Shown in pieces: positions 52,680 through 64,000 of a stretch of 64,000 nucleotides of DNA. A program made the translations under genes and the position numbers. Below the pieces are notes generated by a model. That model was not told the origin of the DNA, did no database searches, and saw only the letters and a list, made by a program, of their open reading frames with translations. Source of the stretch: Terfezia claveryi (lineage: Eukaryota > Ascomycota > Pezizomycetes > Pezizales > Pezizaceae); assembly GCA_015179025.1 (NCBI GenBank), contig WHUX01000042.1, forward strand, positions 310,001 through 374,000. Reading direction: 5' to 3'. The first letter of the stretch is position 1. Each line of letters starts with the position of its first letter.

Positions 52680-54560
52680 CTACAGCTTATTGATTTCCAG
52701 GTTAACTTCGCAGATTGATAGAGTATGGGCTTTCAGCTTGTGCCTTCTGGTAAGGTAAGCAAAGGCCCCTACTCCAATGAAGTTGATATCGAGGGGTTTT
52801 AGTAGGGGGGTTTCTGCTATCACCTGGCTAGGATCCTCTATCAGGGGTGGTAGGGCACATAATCCTTTAACGGCAGTCTGTGGGGCACCGTAGTGCTTCT
52901 CGCAATACCCGCTGTTAAAGTTCAAGGTGTAAGAGCCAAAGTTAACGGAGACATTATGCATTCGGAGCCAGGGGATCTCCAGGACAATGGGGTATTTGAG
53001 CTTGGTTACAAACATGGGGAGGCTTTCCGAATGGTCTCCAATGGTACTAGGTAGACATGCGAGGTCGGTAATAGCCCCGGAAGAGATAGGTCGGCCATCA
53101 ATAACATCAAGAAGGCGGGGGTCTTTAGCTTGGCTGTTGGTATCGAATTTTTACTGACAAAGGTTTGATCAATGAAGGCTATTCCTGAAGCACCACAATC
53201 TATGAGAGCTGATGTTACCAATGTTTTACCATTGAATTTAACAGTTATTGGTACTACAAAATGCTCGCCAAACAAGCGAGATTCGTCAACAGACATAGAT
53301 GCAGGAACAGAGAAAGACGACAAAGACAAATGACCCAGGATAGGTCCCTTGCTAGTGTCAGCAACTAGGCAAGGGACTCCACTTTTCCTGACTCTTCCAG
53401 GGTCTCGGATATCACATGTATGGCCAGGGAGCGGTTTTTGTGGAGGGGACAGGCCGCAATAAAATGGTCCTCTTTTCCATATGCAATGCATAACCCATTA
53501 GTGCGGCAGCGGTCCCTTTCCTCCTGGGTTAGCTGAGGTCTTCCCGAGGACAGGTCCATAGGGGCAGGCCCCCCTGCCACCAACGACGGATGTGTGGGTT
53601 TGTTGGCCGAGCCCGGAACTTGGGCAGGCTTGGGGGTCGGTTGCTGTTATTGGTGTTGCTGTGGTTGCTGAGGTGAGCGGGTGGCAGGGTGGAAGGTAAG
53701 GCGGTGTCTCAACCTAGCTATCCGTTGTTCCACCCTGGATGCCTGGTCGATTAATTCGTCGAGACTCTTAGTCTCTGAGAGGGTAACCATAGCTTGTTGA
53801 AGCTCGTCATTCAGTCCCTCCTGGAACTGCTTGAGCTTTGACTGGTCGTTCCATAATACTTCTGCTGCCAGCCTGGAGAACTCTGCCACATATGTAGACA
53901 GATCCGAATTACGTTGTTTCAGGGCTCGGAGGGCTCGACTAGCTGTGCTCACGGCATCGGGGTCCCCAAAAGCCCTGTCTAGAATAGCAAAGAGTGTCGG
54001 GATGCCATCCAGCTTAATCCCAGTCTCAAGGACATATGGCTAGATTTGATCTACTGCCTTACCCTCTAGCAGGGCAAAGACATAAGCCAATCGGTGTTGC
54101 TCGGATGGGAATCTGGCTGAGTCCCCTTTGAGTTTGAGGTTTACCGAGTTCTTCCAGGCTTGGAGGCGAGCCCTATCCCCATTAAATTTGGGGGGGTTGG
54201 AATACTTTCGATTTTAGCGGTTGGTACGGAGGGTGGGGTTGCCGACATAGCGGCCATAGCTCGGTTGAGGGTCTGGATCGTGGTTCGCTTGTTGGCCAGA
54301 GCAATGGTGGCATTGTCAAGGTCGTTTTGGAGTACTGTGATTTCTTCATCGGCGGATCTCAGTTTTCATTCAGCCATAGCCAAGCTATTGCCGAGTTCGG
54401 CCCCGATGGCATCCATGGCCTCGAAGATGTCGATGACCTCTTGACGATAGGCATTTAATTCGTTCGGGCCTGAGGGTATAGGGGAGTTCCTCCAGGTTTG
54501 AAACCTGACAGCGGGTGGAGGGGTTCCGGACATGACAGCATACCAGTTGGTCGAGAAGAT
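52680..54560 (-). pseudogene. Gypsy gag and protease
   Basis: Minus-strand order: MSGTPPPAVRFQTWRNSPIP and a coiled-coil-like stretch (54535-54250), capsid block ALRALKQRNSDLSTYVAEFSRLAAEVLWND and FQEGLNDELQQAMV (53952-53650), a degenerate zinc knuckle CIAYGKEDHFIAACP with one Cys changed (53480), and the retropepsin ALIDCGASGIAFIDQTF (53195) with YPIVLEIPWLRMHNVSVNF (52980). Multiple TAG stops and frame changes. Confidence 0.85.
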
Positions 54561-54569
54561 CCAACATAG

Positions 54570-55114
54570 TGTAATGATGGCTCTGGGGACAAGGCGACCA
54601 AGGGGTACGCTAGGGCGAGAACAGAAACGAGGTGAAACACACATAGGAATGCTACATATGATCAGGGGAAAGGCTAGGGGCAAAGCAAGGGCAGGGCTAG
54701 GGTAACACACACGTAGGAACGCTACGTATGTGATCGGGGAAGGCTGGGATGGGGGACAAGGGCAAGGGGCAAGAGACACGCAGAAGCGGTTGCCGCGTGT
54801 GTCGGAAGGGGACAGCTGTTGCTGCAGAGCTGTTTCACAAGACAAGGAGGTACACAAGGGAGGTGCACGAGCGTTGGGAGAAGCAAGGTCCTGTATTGGG
54901 TATACAAGACGTTGGATGGGGATCCAACGAGAGGGCGGAGAGAGCAAGCTATATATACAGGCTTCCTTCCTGGCCAAGGCCACCGGAAGGAATAAGGTTC
55001 CCGAGACTCCTTATCTCGGGAATAGAGATAACAATGATATCAATCAACAATAACAAGAGTCGGACGGAATTCCGTCTGACTCTCAAACCCGGCTAGGAAA
55101 GGACGGTTGTGACA
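54570..55114 (-). repeat. Gypsy 5' LTR (545 bp)
   Basis: Plus-strand start TGTAATGATGGC, end GGTTGTGACA; followed by the right TSD copy AGGGC at 55115-55119. Confidence 0.92.
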
Positions 55115-55119
55115 AGGGC

Positions 55120-55356
55120 GGAGAAACAAAGATATATATACATGATTCCAAGCTAAGGCCGTAGAAGAAATAAGCTTCCCGAGATTCCTATCTTGGAAGC
55201 TAAGATAACAATTACCTATTGACGATACCTAAATAAGCCTGTTCGAGTGTCAGAATAGTACGACACCCAAACAAGCCTGTTCGAGTGTCAGAACAGCACA
55301 ACACCCAAACAAGCCTGTTCAAGTATCAAATCAAGACAAAGAATACGGTTGTGACA
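55120..55356 (-). repeat. Right half of the older Gypsy LTR
   Basis: Continues the half at 43422-43792: GGAGAAACAAAGATATATATA, then TTCCAAGCTAAGGCCG, CTTCCCGAGATTCC, and the LTR end CGGTTGTGACA at 55356. It contains three copies of CAAGCCTGTTCRAGT (55236-55325) absent from the younger LTR. Confidence 0.82.
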
Positions 55357-58300
55357 CTATTTCCCCTTTAGGCTGGAGTTCCAATGACAGAGGTTTAGGT
55401 ACAACAACTGGCAAATCACTATAGGGAACAACAACACAGGAAAACAACAACAAGAACAAGAACAACAACAAGAATGCAAAGTCATGACCTCAGTCGACTG
55501 GGCAAGGCTTCCTGAGGTATCACTAGTGAAACAGAGTGACCAAATCCTGTGCATTCTCTAAGTCCTCTATAGGTTGCTAGGTAGCCTCCTTGTCCTCTAA
55601 TCATTTGACCTTGTACTGAACTTACCTATAGCGCTTCCTGAAGTCCAGTGCTTCCTTAATCTCCCACTTCTCTTCACCTGCAATTACTATAGGAGGAGGT
55701 GGGGGGTGCTTTTGCCCTAGAAGGGGATCATCGGCGGCTGACTCAATCTCCGAGATATGAACGACCAGATGGTGCTTAATTTTCCTGAGAAACCCTAGAT
55801 GGTAAGCATGAGTGCCCACAGCCGCTAACACCTCATAGGGGCCTAGGAACTTATGATCCAGCTTACGGAAGGGCCGTTCTATCTGGAAGTGTCTACTAGA
55901 AAGCCACACCTTATCTCTAGGCTGGTATCTTAGGGCTAGCAAACATAATCTATTGGCATATTCTACCTACTTGGCTTGGGCATATCCTAGCTCAGCCTTT
56001 AGGGTACAGTTTGTTCAGCGATTCTAGCTATGAATTCCTTAGCCAGAGGATGGGCTTTCTGTGGAGGTGCTAAGGTATTCACGAATCGGGAGTGCCAACT
56101 GTAATTAGCTAGGAAGGGAGAGGTTTTCGAGGACTCTGAGAACTAGTTGTTGGCAATGAATTCACAGGTTGCTAGCAATGAAACCCCATTGTCCTGCTAG
56201 TAATTAACAAAAGCCCTCAAATATTACTCTATAGTGGCATTCATTCTCTCTAATTGGCTATCCATCTGGGAGTAGTAAGCTATTGACAGATGAACTTTGA
56301 TCTCTAGAAGTTTGCAGAAGGCTTGCCAGAATTCTAAGGTAAACTAGGGGCCATGGTCAGACATGATTAATTTAGGGAGGCTATAGTACTAGAATACATT
56401 ATTGAGGTAGAGGTTAGCTAACTCCAGAGTGGAGCAGGTATTTCGGCAAGGTATAACATGCCTCATCTTCATCAACCGGTCTACCACCATCAGGATGGTA
56501 TTGAACCCTACATCTTCTGGCAATCCCATTACGAAGTCTATGGTCAGGTGTAGCCAGGGTCGATCCGGGATATCTAGAGGTTTCAGGGTCCCATATGGGG
56601 TGTGGTGGACAGGCTTAGAATGTTTGCAAACTTGGTAATTCTATACATACTATTCCACATCTTTCCACTGGTCAATCTATGTATATTCCCTAGCTAGCAG
56701 CTCTAACATTTTAGCCACCCCAGAGTGACCTGCAATTAGGCTGTTGTGGTGTTCCTTGATCAATTGCAGGTACAGTTCTCCTTCCAGTATATAAAGCTGT
56801 TCGAGGTAGTAGAGGATGCCCTCCTAGATAGTACACTTAGCTAGGGAAATCTTGGGGTAGTGGCACTGGCCAAAATCCACTGCGGCGATAATGTCTTTAG
56901 CCAGTGGGTTATCCACATATGCCCTTTTTACCTATTATCAGAGATCACATCTAGCATCTGCATTGGCCTCAACATCTACGATCTCAGCTTCAGTCTCAGC
57001 TTCAGCCAGAACATTGGTGGCCAGGTCAAGATTTTCCAGCTTCAGTACCACTTGGTTCTAATATTTTAGCCTTTTATCCCCTCCCTTAGGGAGATCTCCT
57101 GATCTCCTAGTCAGTGTGTTTGGTTTCCCACTAGCCTTTTCTAGCTGGTACTTAATTTTGAAATTGAACTAAGATAGGAATTCTAACTACCTAGCATGCC
57201 GGCAATTCAGCAGCTTGGTAGTTGTGCAGTATTCCAGGTTCTTGTAGTTGGAAAGGACCTCGATAACCCCCTTCGCTGACTCTAGGTAGGGCCTTCATTT
57301 TTCAAAAGCCCGCACAATGGCTATTAATTCTTTATCATAGATCTCATAAATATATTTCACTAGGGAGTGCTTTTTTGAAAAGTATGCCACTGAGTGGAGG
57401 ATACTATTATCATCATTCTGGGACAAGATTCTTGCAGAGACATAGTCAGAGGCATTGGTTTCGACGACACACTCCTGTTAGGGGTTGAAATGGGCCAGGA
57501 TCGGTGCTGAGTAGAAGGCTTCCTTGAGGTTCTGGAAGGCCCTTTTCCTCAAGTATGAGCCAGCTTCTACCTTCGTTTTTGTTAAAGCTATTAGAGATGC
57601 TGCGATCCTTAAGTATCCCAGGATAAACCAGTGGTAGATGTTGGTAAATCCTAGGAAGGCTTGCATATCCTTCAAATTGGCCAGGGTTTCCCACTCCTGG
57701 ATTATGGCAACTTTGGTAGAGTCCATCCTGATGCCTTCAGTGGTAATAATCAACCCCAGATACTTAACCTCCTACATATGGAACTTGCACTTTTCTAGCT
57801 TCAGGTATAACCTAGCCTATTCCAGCTTTTCCAGCACTTGTCAGATGTGGATCTTGTATTCTGCTAGGGTATTCAAGTATATAAGGATATCATCCAGGTA
57901 AGCAGTGCAGAACACATCCAAGAAATCCCACAAGGTGTCATTAATAAAGTGCTGGAAGGAGGCTGGAGTGTTAGTTAGGCTGAAGGGCATTATATTGTAT
58001 TCGAAATAACTATATTGTATCTGGAAGGCAGTTTTCTACTCCTCTTCCTTGGTGATCTATACCAGGTTGTACGCCCCCCTCAGATCCAATTTGGTGAACT
58101 ACTTTGCTTTAGAGAGTCTAGCTAATGTCTTCTGGATCAGAGGTAGGGGGTACCTGTTTTTGACCATTATCTCATTCAGGCCCCGATAATCAATACACAA
58201 CTAGAGAGAGCTATCTGATTTCTTTACGAAGAGTACTGGAGCGCCCGCTGGGGAGGAGCTATGGCGAATGAAGCTCTTATTGAGGTTTTTCTCCAAGTAT

Positions 58301-59908
58301 TTCTTCAAAGCTTCTAGCTCTGACCGAGATATTCTATAGAGGGGCCTATAGAGGGGGGTCTTACCCTCTATTAGCGAAATTGTATAGTCATAAGGCCGGT
58401 AGGGTACGAGCTTTTCTGCGGCCTTCTCCGAGAATAGGTCAATGAATTCGTAGTATTTGTTCAGGACTATGGACTTTCACTCCTTCTTAGACTATGTCTT
58501 ATTAATCTCCATGTTCACTTCATATATGGATAGGGTATGAGCCTTCAGCTTGTACCTCCGGGTGAGGTAAGTGAAAGCCCCTGCCCCGATAAAGCTAACA
58601 TTCAGAGGTTTTGGAGGCGGTAAGACAGGAGGAATAGGGGGCACAGGGGCAGAAGTAGGGAAGACAGGGGAATTGGCATTGATATGCGCAGGTGGGTGTA
58701 CTACTTGAGTTAGGTGGATTATTAGAGGCAGCAATGCACACAGCCCCGTAATGGTAGCCTTCGGGTTTTTGCAGTGTTTTCTGCAGTAAGGGCTATTGAA
58801 CTGCAGGGTGTAAGAGCTGAAGCTGACCGATACATTATGCATTCAGAGCCACAGGATTCTAAGGACAATTGAATATTTTAGCTTAGTGACAAATATCGGG
58901 AGGTTTGCCTTGGAGTGATCCCCAACAAGGGCAGACATGCATACAATATCAGTAATGTCTCTGGAGGAGATAGATCGACTGTCGATGACATCCAGAACAT
59001 GGAAGGTTTTGAGCTTAGATATGAGTATGGAGAATTTACTAACAAAGGCCTAGTCAATAAATGCAATTCCTAAAGCTCCGTAATCTATAAGTGCTGACAT
59101 ATTGATTGTTTTATCATTGATTCTGAGGGAGATAGATACAATAAAATACTCACTAAACAGGTGAGATTTGTCAATAACAGAAGTGGAAGAAACAGAAAAG
59201 GCAGACAAAGACAAAGATAAATGGCCTGGGGCAGGTCCCTTGCTAGTGTCAGTAACTAAGCAAGGGACAGGGCTTTTCCCAACTCTTCAACTTCCTTGAT
59301 CTATGATTTAGATATAGTATGAGCAGCTAGGGAGCAGTTCTTACAGAGGGGACATGCTGCAATGAAGTGATCCCCTTTCTTATAGGTAATACACGACTTA
59401 TTGTTATGGCAATGTTTCCTCTCTTCTTGTGTCAGGTGGGGCCTTCCTGATAATAAATCTATAGAGGTAGTACTGCTAGCCACAAGGAATGGGTGGGCTG
59501 GCTTATTGGCCATAGCTTAGATCTGAGGGCTCGGGTTCTGAGGTCATGGTTATTATGTTTAGCTCTAGGGGTGCTGTACTCTCACAGGCCGATAGGTACT
59601 GGAGGCGCTAGTCTGGGCTCTCAACCTAGCCAATTTTTACTCCATCCTCGATACCTGATCAATGTATGTGTTGAGAGTTTTAACATCTGGAAATTGTAGG
59701 AGAGCCCTTTTGAGCTCAATATTGAGGCCTTCCTCAAATTGTTCCTGCTTCACACGATCGTTCTACTCCACCTCTACTACTAACCTTAAGAATTCAGCCA
59801 TATACGCTAAGAGGTCATGATCTTTTTGTTTTAGTTCTCGGAGAGCACGAGTAGCTGTATCTATAGGATCTGGGTCTCTAAAAGTGCAGTCAAGGATTGT
59901 AAATAAAG
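55357..59908 (-). pseudogene. Older, heavily mutated Gypsy element (pol and part of gag)
   Basis: Collinear with the younger element on the minus strand: the chromodomain region (VVHISEIESAADDPLLGQKHPPPPP, 55690-55760), integrase (56000-56800), RT/RNase H (56860-58490, including DPLxGFTNIYHWFILGYL-like blocks), protease (MHNVSVSFSSYTLQFNS at 58842; degenerate DYGALGIAFID near 59060-59080), and zinc knuckle/gag (59300-59900). Nearly every block is broken by TAG stops or transitions. The 5' part of gag and the 5' LTR are missing because a different Gypsy LTR starts at 59909. This copy preserves the empty TA site used by the palindromic insertion in its younger relative. Confidence 0.85.
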
Positions 59909-60631
59909 TGTTACAGGCGGGCTGTAACTACGAATATACAAGTCAGTGGTGATAGTATAAAGAGGTTATTGGTAATAGATCACAAGTATAAATGCAGTAA
60001 CAACTCGGGTGTAAGCGGACTCGATAAGAGTAAAGCTATATGAGACTTAGAACACCGCTTGGGTCTTATTGTATTAACTATGTAAAAGCGGTAGCTTATA
60101 TAGAAGCATTGATCTGATAAGTTGTTATCAGATCTGACAACACTTCCTATAACGGCTTAGTAGCACTGACGTCAGGTGGTTGCCTAGAATAGGAAGACGC
60201 TTCCTATTTAGGAACCCTGCAGTCTGACATACATTGATTAGGCAGCCTGAACTTCAATGCATTGCAGTCAGGCTATCATACAGAAGATAAGCTTGCATGC
60301 AATGAATAACAACATAAGAATAACGAACATAAGAACTTAATGGATATCTATAGAAGAGAGTACATGTATGAGAACGCATTCAGAGGTCACACACTTCCTT
60401 GCTCCAATACCCGTCCATCCTGGACACATTACCCGCATCTGTATAGTTGATCAGGCCATAACAGTTAGCAGCCATAATTAGGTATTGGGATATTCCCAGT
60501 TTGTGGGTAGGCCTCTTACCTGAGCTATAATATTACTCCCCGTTCCAAGGCAGCTGTCCGCAGCTGAATACAAGTCTTTCCGACCCTGGAGAAGACAAGT
60601 ATTAGTAATAACTCAGGTAACCATGGTGACA
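59909..60631 (-). repeat. 3' LTR of a third Gypsy element
   Basis: Plus-strand start TGTTACAGGCGGGCTGTAAC at 59909. The right end is most likely CCATGGTGACA at 60631, next to a purine-rich stretch on the minus strand; this border is uncertain by tens of bases. Its body matches 41795-42420 in inverted orientation. It truncates the older Gypsy gag. Confidence 0.65.
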
Positions 60632-60716
60632 TAGGTACTAACCATCCCGACCAATACCCCTATCCCATTCAAGGGTGCCACAAGACCGGTGTGCCTACAC
60701 ATACATGCCATGGCCG

Positions 60717-62328
60717 TTAAAAACCAAACCTCTCACCAAAAAACCCACAGGGAAAAGGCAACGAGTAGGAGGGTAAAAGGTACCATGTCTTCATCCATGA
60801 AACACTGGACCTAAGTCCAAACTTAGAGGTCTCTTTCATCACGTGGCTTATTGGGGAACTTCTCTCGATACTCTCTGAGCTTCTCTGGGCAGTTATCCAA
60901 CTTATCAAAAGTCTCCCAAGTGTCTTCAAACTCTGTATATCCTTCCCAACGCACCCTGTACTTGACTATTCCTCTATTCTTACGGGAGTCCATGATGGAT
61001 TCGACTTCAAAGATATCTGGTTCATCTTCATCCATATCTTGTGGCTCGTCTCGTTGTCTGAATGGCTTCAGGAGGGTAACATGAACAACATTGTGCCATC
61101 GTGTGCCTTGTGGAACTTCAAGCCTATATGCATGTGAACCAATAGCTTCAATGACCTTGTAGGGCCCTATCCACTTGCTGGTAAGGGAACGGTTGTTCCA
61201 GCTTGTATCTGTAGGTTCCGGCGGTCAACCAATACCCAGTCATCAATAGCAAACCTTCGTGCCTTCTCGAGGTGTATAGCACTTCTTTTGTGGTTGATTT
61301 GCTTGAGGGTATCATAAATTTGGTTGTGCACAGTTGTCATTCAGTCTAGCTATTCTTCTGCAGCGGGAGAGGAGAATTCATAGTCATCTGAAAGGTGAAT
61401 GGTGTGAGGTTCGAAGCCATATAGACTTCGGTAAGGGGAGTACTTATGGGTAGAGTGGGCGGCAGTATTATAGGCAAACTCGGCTAAGGGTAGCCATCGT
61501 TTCCAACGAGCTTGCCTATCGTGACAGTAGATGCAGAGGTACTGCTTAAGTGTTTGGACTGCCTGTTCAGCAAGTCCATCGGTCTGAGGGTGATAGGCAG
61601 TAGAGAGGCGGAGGGTTATGTTGAGCTTTTGGTTAAGCTCTTGAGGAATTTGGAAGCAAACTGTGGACCGCGGTCGGAGGTGATATGTCGGGGAAGGCCA
61701 TAGAGTCTCCATATCTCGTTAATATAGGTATCAGCAACATCGGATGCTGTCTATATGGTCTTTGCCGGAATATAGTGTTGTACTTTCGTAAACCAGTCCG
61801 TGATAACAAGTATTGCATTGAAACCTTCTGACTCTGGTAGCTCACCAACGAAGTCTATAGCTATTTCCTCAAATGGTCATTCTCCAGTTGGCATCGGTAC
61901 CAACTTTGTTTGTCTGCTATGCCTATCTGCCTTTGCTTTTGACACTTAGTACATCCTGCCACATAGTTCGCTATATCTTCTTGCCACTTATCCCATGTAA
62001 AGTTCCTTGACACTAGCTCTTGAGTATGATGTCTTCCCCAATGTCCTGCCACTTGACTATCATGGTGCTGTCTTAGCACTTCCAACTTAAACTCGGAAGG
62101 TACTACCCATAGTCCATCCTTCTTCTGCCATCCGGCCACATCTATTCCTTCCACTTTAATATCTTCGGCTTCCTCTTCATCCTCTTCCTCTAGTACCATT
62201 AGTTGTCCTTCTTCGAAAAATCTAGCATCCATGCCTGATTTCTCTTCCCCTGAACGTCTAGACAGGCCATCAGGCTTGCCCATCTTCGAACCGGGTCTGT
62301 AGTGAATATTGTAGATGAACTCGGACAT
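60717..62328 (-). pseudogene. Third Gypsy element: integrase and chromodomain
   Basis: Minus-strand blocks: KPDGLSRRSGEEKSG, then the H2C2 zinc region (HHDSQVAGHWGRHHTQELV, CTKCQKQRQ), then the integrase core in two frames (SDNGPQF-equivalent region at about 61690; LNITLRLSTAYHPQTDGLAEQAVQTLKQYL; WLPLAEFAYNTAAHSTHKYSPY), and a C-terminal chromodomain PDIFEVESIMDSRKNRGIVKYRVRWEGYTEFEDTWETFDKLDNC (60900-61020). Frame changes near 61860 and 61650. Confidence 0.88.
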
Positions 62329-63500
62329 GCGGAGGTACCAGGTAGCTTGACGGGAGTTGAGCTTCTGCTTGGTATTGAAATATTGTAACCCTTAGTGGTC
62401 TGTATAGACGTTCACTGGAACGCCAACCAACCAATCTCGCCACTTCCGGAAGCAATCCACGATTGCAAACAACTCTTTATCGTAGATGGGCCAGTTGCAT
62501 TGAGCTGCAGAGAGGGTTTTTGCATGGTATTCAATGGGATAAAGCTGCTTTCCTCCATTGACAATATGATATTGAGAGAGGATACCAGCAATAGCTTGGT
62601 TGCTAGCATCAGTCTCTATGATTGTCTCGAGTTGTCTGTCAAACTGTGTAAGGATGGGGCAGTGAGGAATCGTTCTCGGAGGTCATCAAAGGCTTGCTGT
62701 TGTTCGTGTCCCCAGCTGAAAGGAACATCCTTTGTCAAGTCGATCAAGGGGCATACCTTTGCACTATAGTTGGTGATAAATCGACGGTAGTAGTTAGCGA
62801 AGTCTAGGAATGCTTGAACCTCTTTCTTCTTGGTAGGAATAGGCCACTTGGATATGGTTTCGAGCTTGGAGGGGTCTATTTGGACATGTTGACCATTGAT
62901 AATATGACCAGGAATAAGGTCTCCTGGACATGGAACTCGGACTTCATAAGGTTAATGGCTAACCCATGTTGGATGCATTGCTGAAGAACTTTTTCGACTA
63001 TTTGTTGATGTTCTTCCTCTGTCTCACCTCCATAGATGAGTATGTCGTCCAAGTACTAGATACATCCTTCCATATTCTTAAAGATCGTATTCATCATTTC
63101 TTAAAGGTAGCGGGGGTATTGGTCAACCCAAATGGCATTACAGTATACTCGAATAGTCCCTTCTTTGTCCTGAATGCTATCTTCCATTCATCTCCTAGTG
63201 CAATCCTAATAAGGTTATACCCTTCTTAAGGTCCAATCGTGTGAACCATTTACCTCCACGAGTTCTATCAAGCAACTCGGAGATGAGAGGGAGTGGGTAT
63301 TTGTTTGGTACTGTAAGATGGTTAAGGGCTCAGTAATCGACACATAGCCTTAAAGATCCGTCTTTCTTTCGAACAAATAGGATGGGAGCACCAGCGGAGA
63401 AGCGTGAGTGTCGAACTTTGGTAGTGGGAAGGTTCTCATCAAGGTACTTCTGAAGGGCTTCGTCTTCCTCCCATGTGGTCTTGTAGATAGCCTCGAATGG
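62329..63500 (-). pseudogene. Third Gypsy element: reverse transcriptase / RNase H
   Basis: RT motif YLDDILIY is visible at about 63030-63055, preceded by TAG where Gln is expected. Also [22 protein letters not shown] sequence at 63220-63270, the RNase H block QTIIETDASNQAIAGILSQYHI (62560-62625) and the QLYPIEYHAKTLSAAQCNWPIYDKEL region (62470-62550). Many interruptions. Confidence 0.8.
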
Positions 63501-64000
63501 TATCTTTGCGGTTGGGTCTTAGAGGGGGATTTCGTGGTCCCATGGCTTGTGTTCAGGGAGTCTAGCTGCCTGTTCTGCGGTAAAGCAATGTGCGTAACGA
63601 GAGTATCGTTCACTTGCGTCAATAATAAGTACGATTTCACCATCCTCTAGTGGCTCTTTAACTTCAAGAACAGAAACAGTAGGAATCCATCTAACGGAAT
63701 ATGGAATAATCAAACCTGTAGAGACCTGTCTCAGGCACCTGTCCTGAGTATCCACCAAAAATCCATTTTCTTCCAACCAAGACAAACCCAAAATAACATC
63801 CTTCTTTCCAATATCCAAAACTTCGGCATCCATCTTGAACTTACCCAAAAAACGAGAAGAGGAATCCAACATATCAAACCTAGTATTAACCACATATTTT
63901 CCTCCAGAAATTCGAGATCCATCTCCCTACCTAACCCTAACTTCCCTAGCTCTCTTCCAAATTCCCAACTTAACTGCCAATCTTTTCCCAACAACTGGAG
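63501..64000 (-). pseudogene. Third Gypsy element: protease region, running off the window
   Basis: MDAEVLDIGKKDVILGLSWLEENGFLVDTQDRCL matches the C-terminal half of a Gypsy retropepsin (ILGLSWLEE). It is followed by EHKPWDHEIPL, which leads into RT. The element's gag and 5' LTR lie beyond 64000. Confidence 0.75.

Larger units (their letters stand above)
43793..55114 (-). mobile_element. Ty3/Gypsy chromodomain LTR retrotransposon with 545-bp LTRs
   Basis: The LTRs at 43793-44337 and 54570-55114 are both 545 bp, with TG..CA ends, flanked by AGGGC (43788-43792 and 55115-55119). The coding order on the minus strand is gag, zinc knuckle, protease, RT/RNase H, integrase, chromodomain, the Gypsy order. 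A purine tract (AAAAGGGGGATAG) sits next to the 3' LTR at 44338-44350. Pol is split by a 5,185-bp palindromic insertion at a TA. The LTRs differ mostly by C/T and G/A transitions, and several CAG or TGG codons are now TAG, as RIP would produce. Without the insertion the element would be about 6.1 kb. Confidence 0.92.

Noticed and set aside
54366..54983. 205-codon minus-strand ORF
   Set aside because: It starts inside the LTR and only its last part is Gypsy gag; the first 140 codons are LTR sequence.

Overview
The window looks like a gene-sparse, transposon-rich stretch of a filamentous ascomycete (Pezizomycotina) genome. The protein genes are split by short GT-AG introns of about 50-110 bp. 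They include fungal-type enzymes (a GH12 glucanase with a CBM1 module, and a cutinase). The repeats carry many C-to-T / G-to-A changes that turn CAG or TGG into TAG, as expected of repeat-induced point mutation (RIP). The species cannot be named from the sequence alone.

Gene islands: DUF4112 protein (0.57-1.44 kb), CTU2/NCS2 tRNA thiolation subunit (minus, 2.26-3.62), a TSR4/PDCD2-like fragment (4.39-4.79), retromer subunit VPS29 (minus, 11.07-12.0) facing away from an alanine-glyoxylate aminotransferase (12.76-14.14), an IPI1-like relic (25.3-25.9), CBM1-GH12 endoglucanase (27.96-29.36), cutinase (minus, 31.93-32.74), SWI5/SAE3-like recombination mediator (36.73-37.97) and the 3' end of a GABA aminotransferase (minus, 38.37-38.63). 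The genes are mostly unrelated housekeeping or secreted functions and form no visible pathway or cluster. TSR4 and the GABA aminotransferase end where transposon sequence begins.

Mobile DNA: pogo-like relics (4.8-6.6, 29.6-30.4, 41.2-41.8) and dispersed copies of a terminal motif starting TAGTCTGGTTGGCACA; a PIF/Harbinger element with both ends and a 9-bp minisatellite in its transposase (7.6-9.5), plus a second terminus at 38.63; an LTR-complete Copia element (15.07-20.69, 5-bp target duplication AGGGC); a 4.1-kb imperfect palindrome (21.09-25.16) interrupted by a 1.2-kb foldback and by a solo LTR with a 5-bp duplication.

From 41.8 kb to the right edge lies a nest of retrotransposons. A chromodomain Ty3/Gypsy element with 545-bp LTRs (43,793-55,114) sits inside the LTR of an older, decayed relative (43,422-43,792 plus 55,120-59,908). 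A third Gypsy family flanks both sides (41.8-43.4 and 59.9-64.0). The youngest layer is a 5,185-bp TA-flanked palindromic insertion (45,824-51,008) that splits the pol region of the 545-bp-LTR Gypsy. Its arms consist largely of tandem repeats. It has no recognisable transposase and is the most unusual object in the window.
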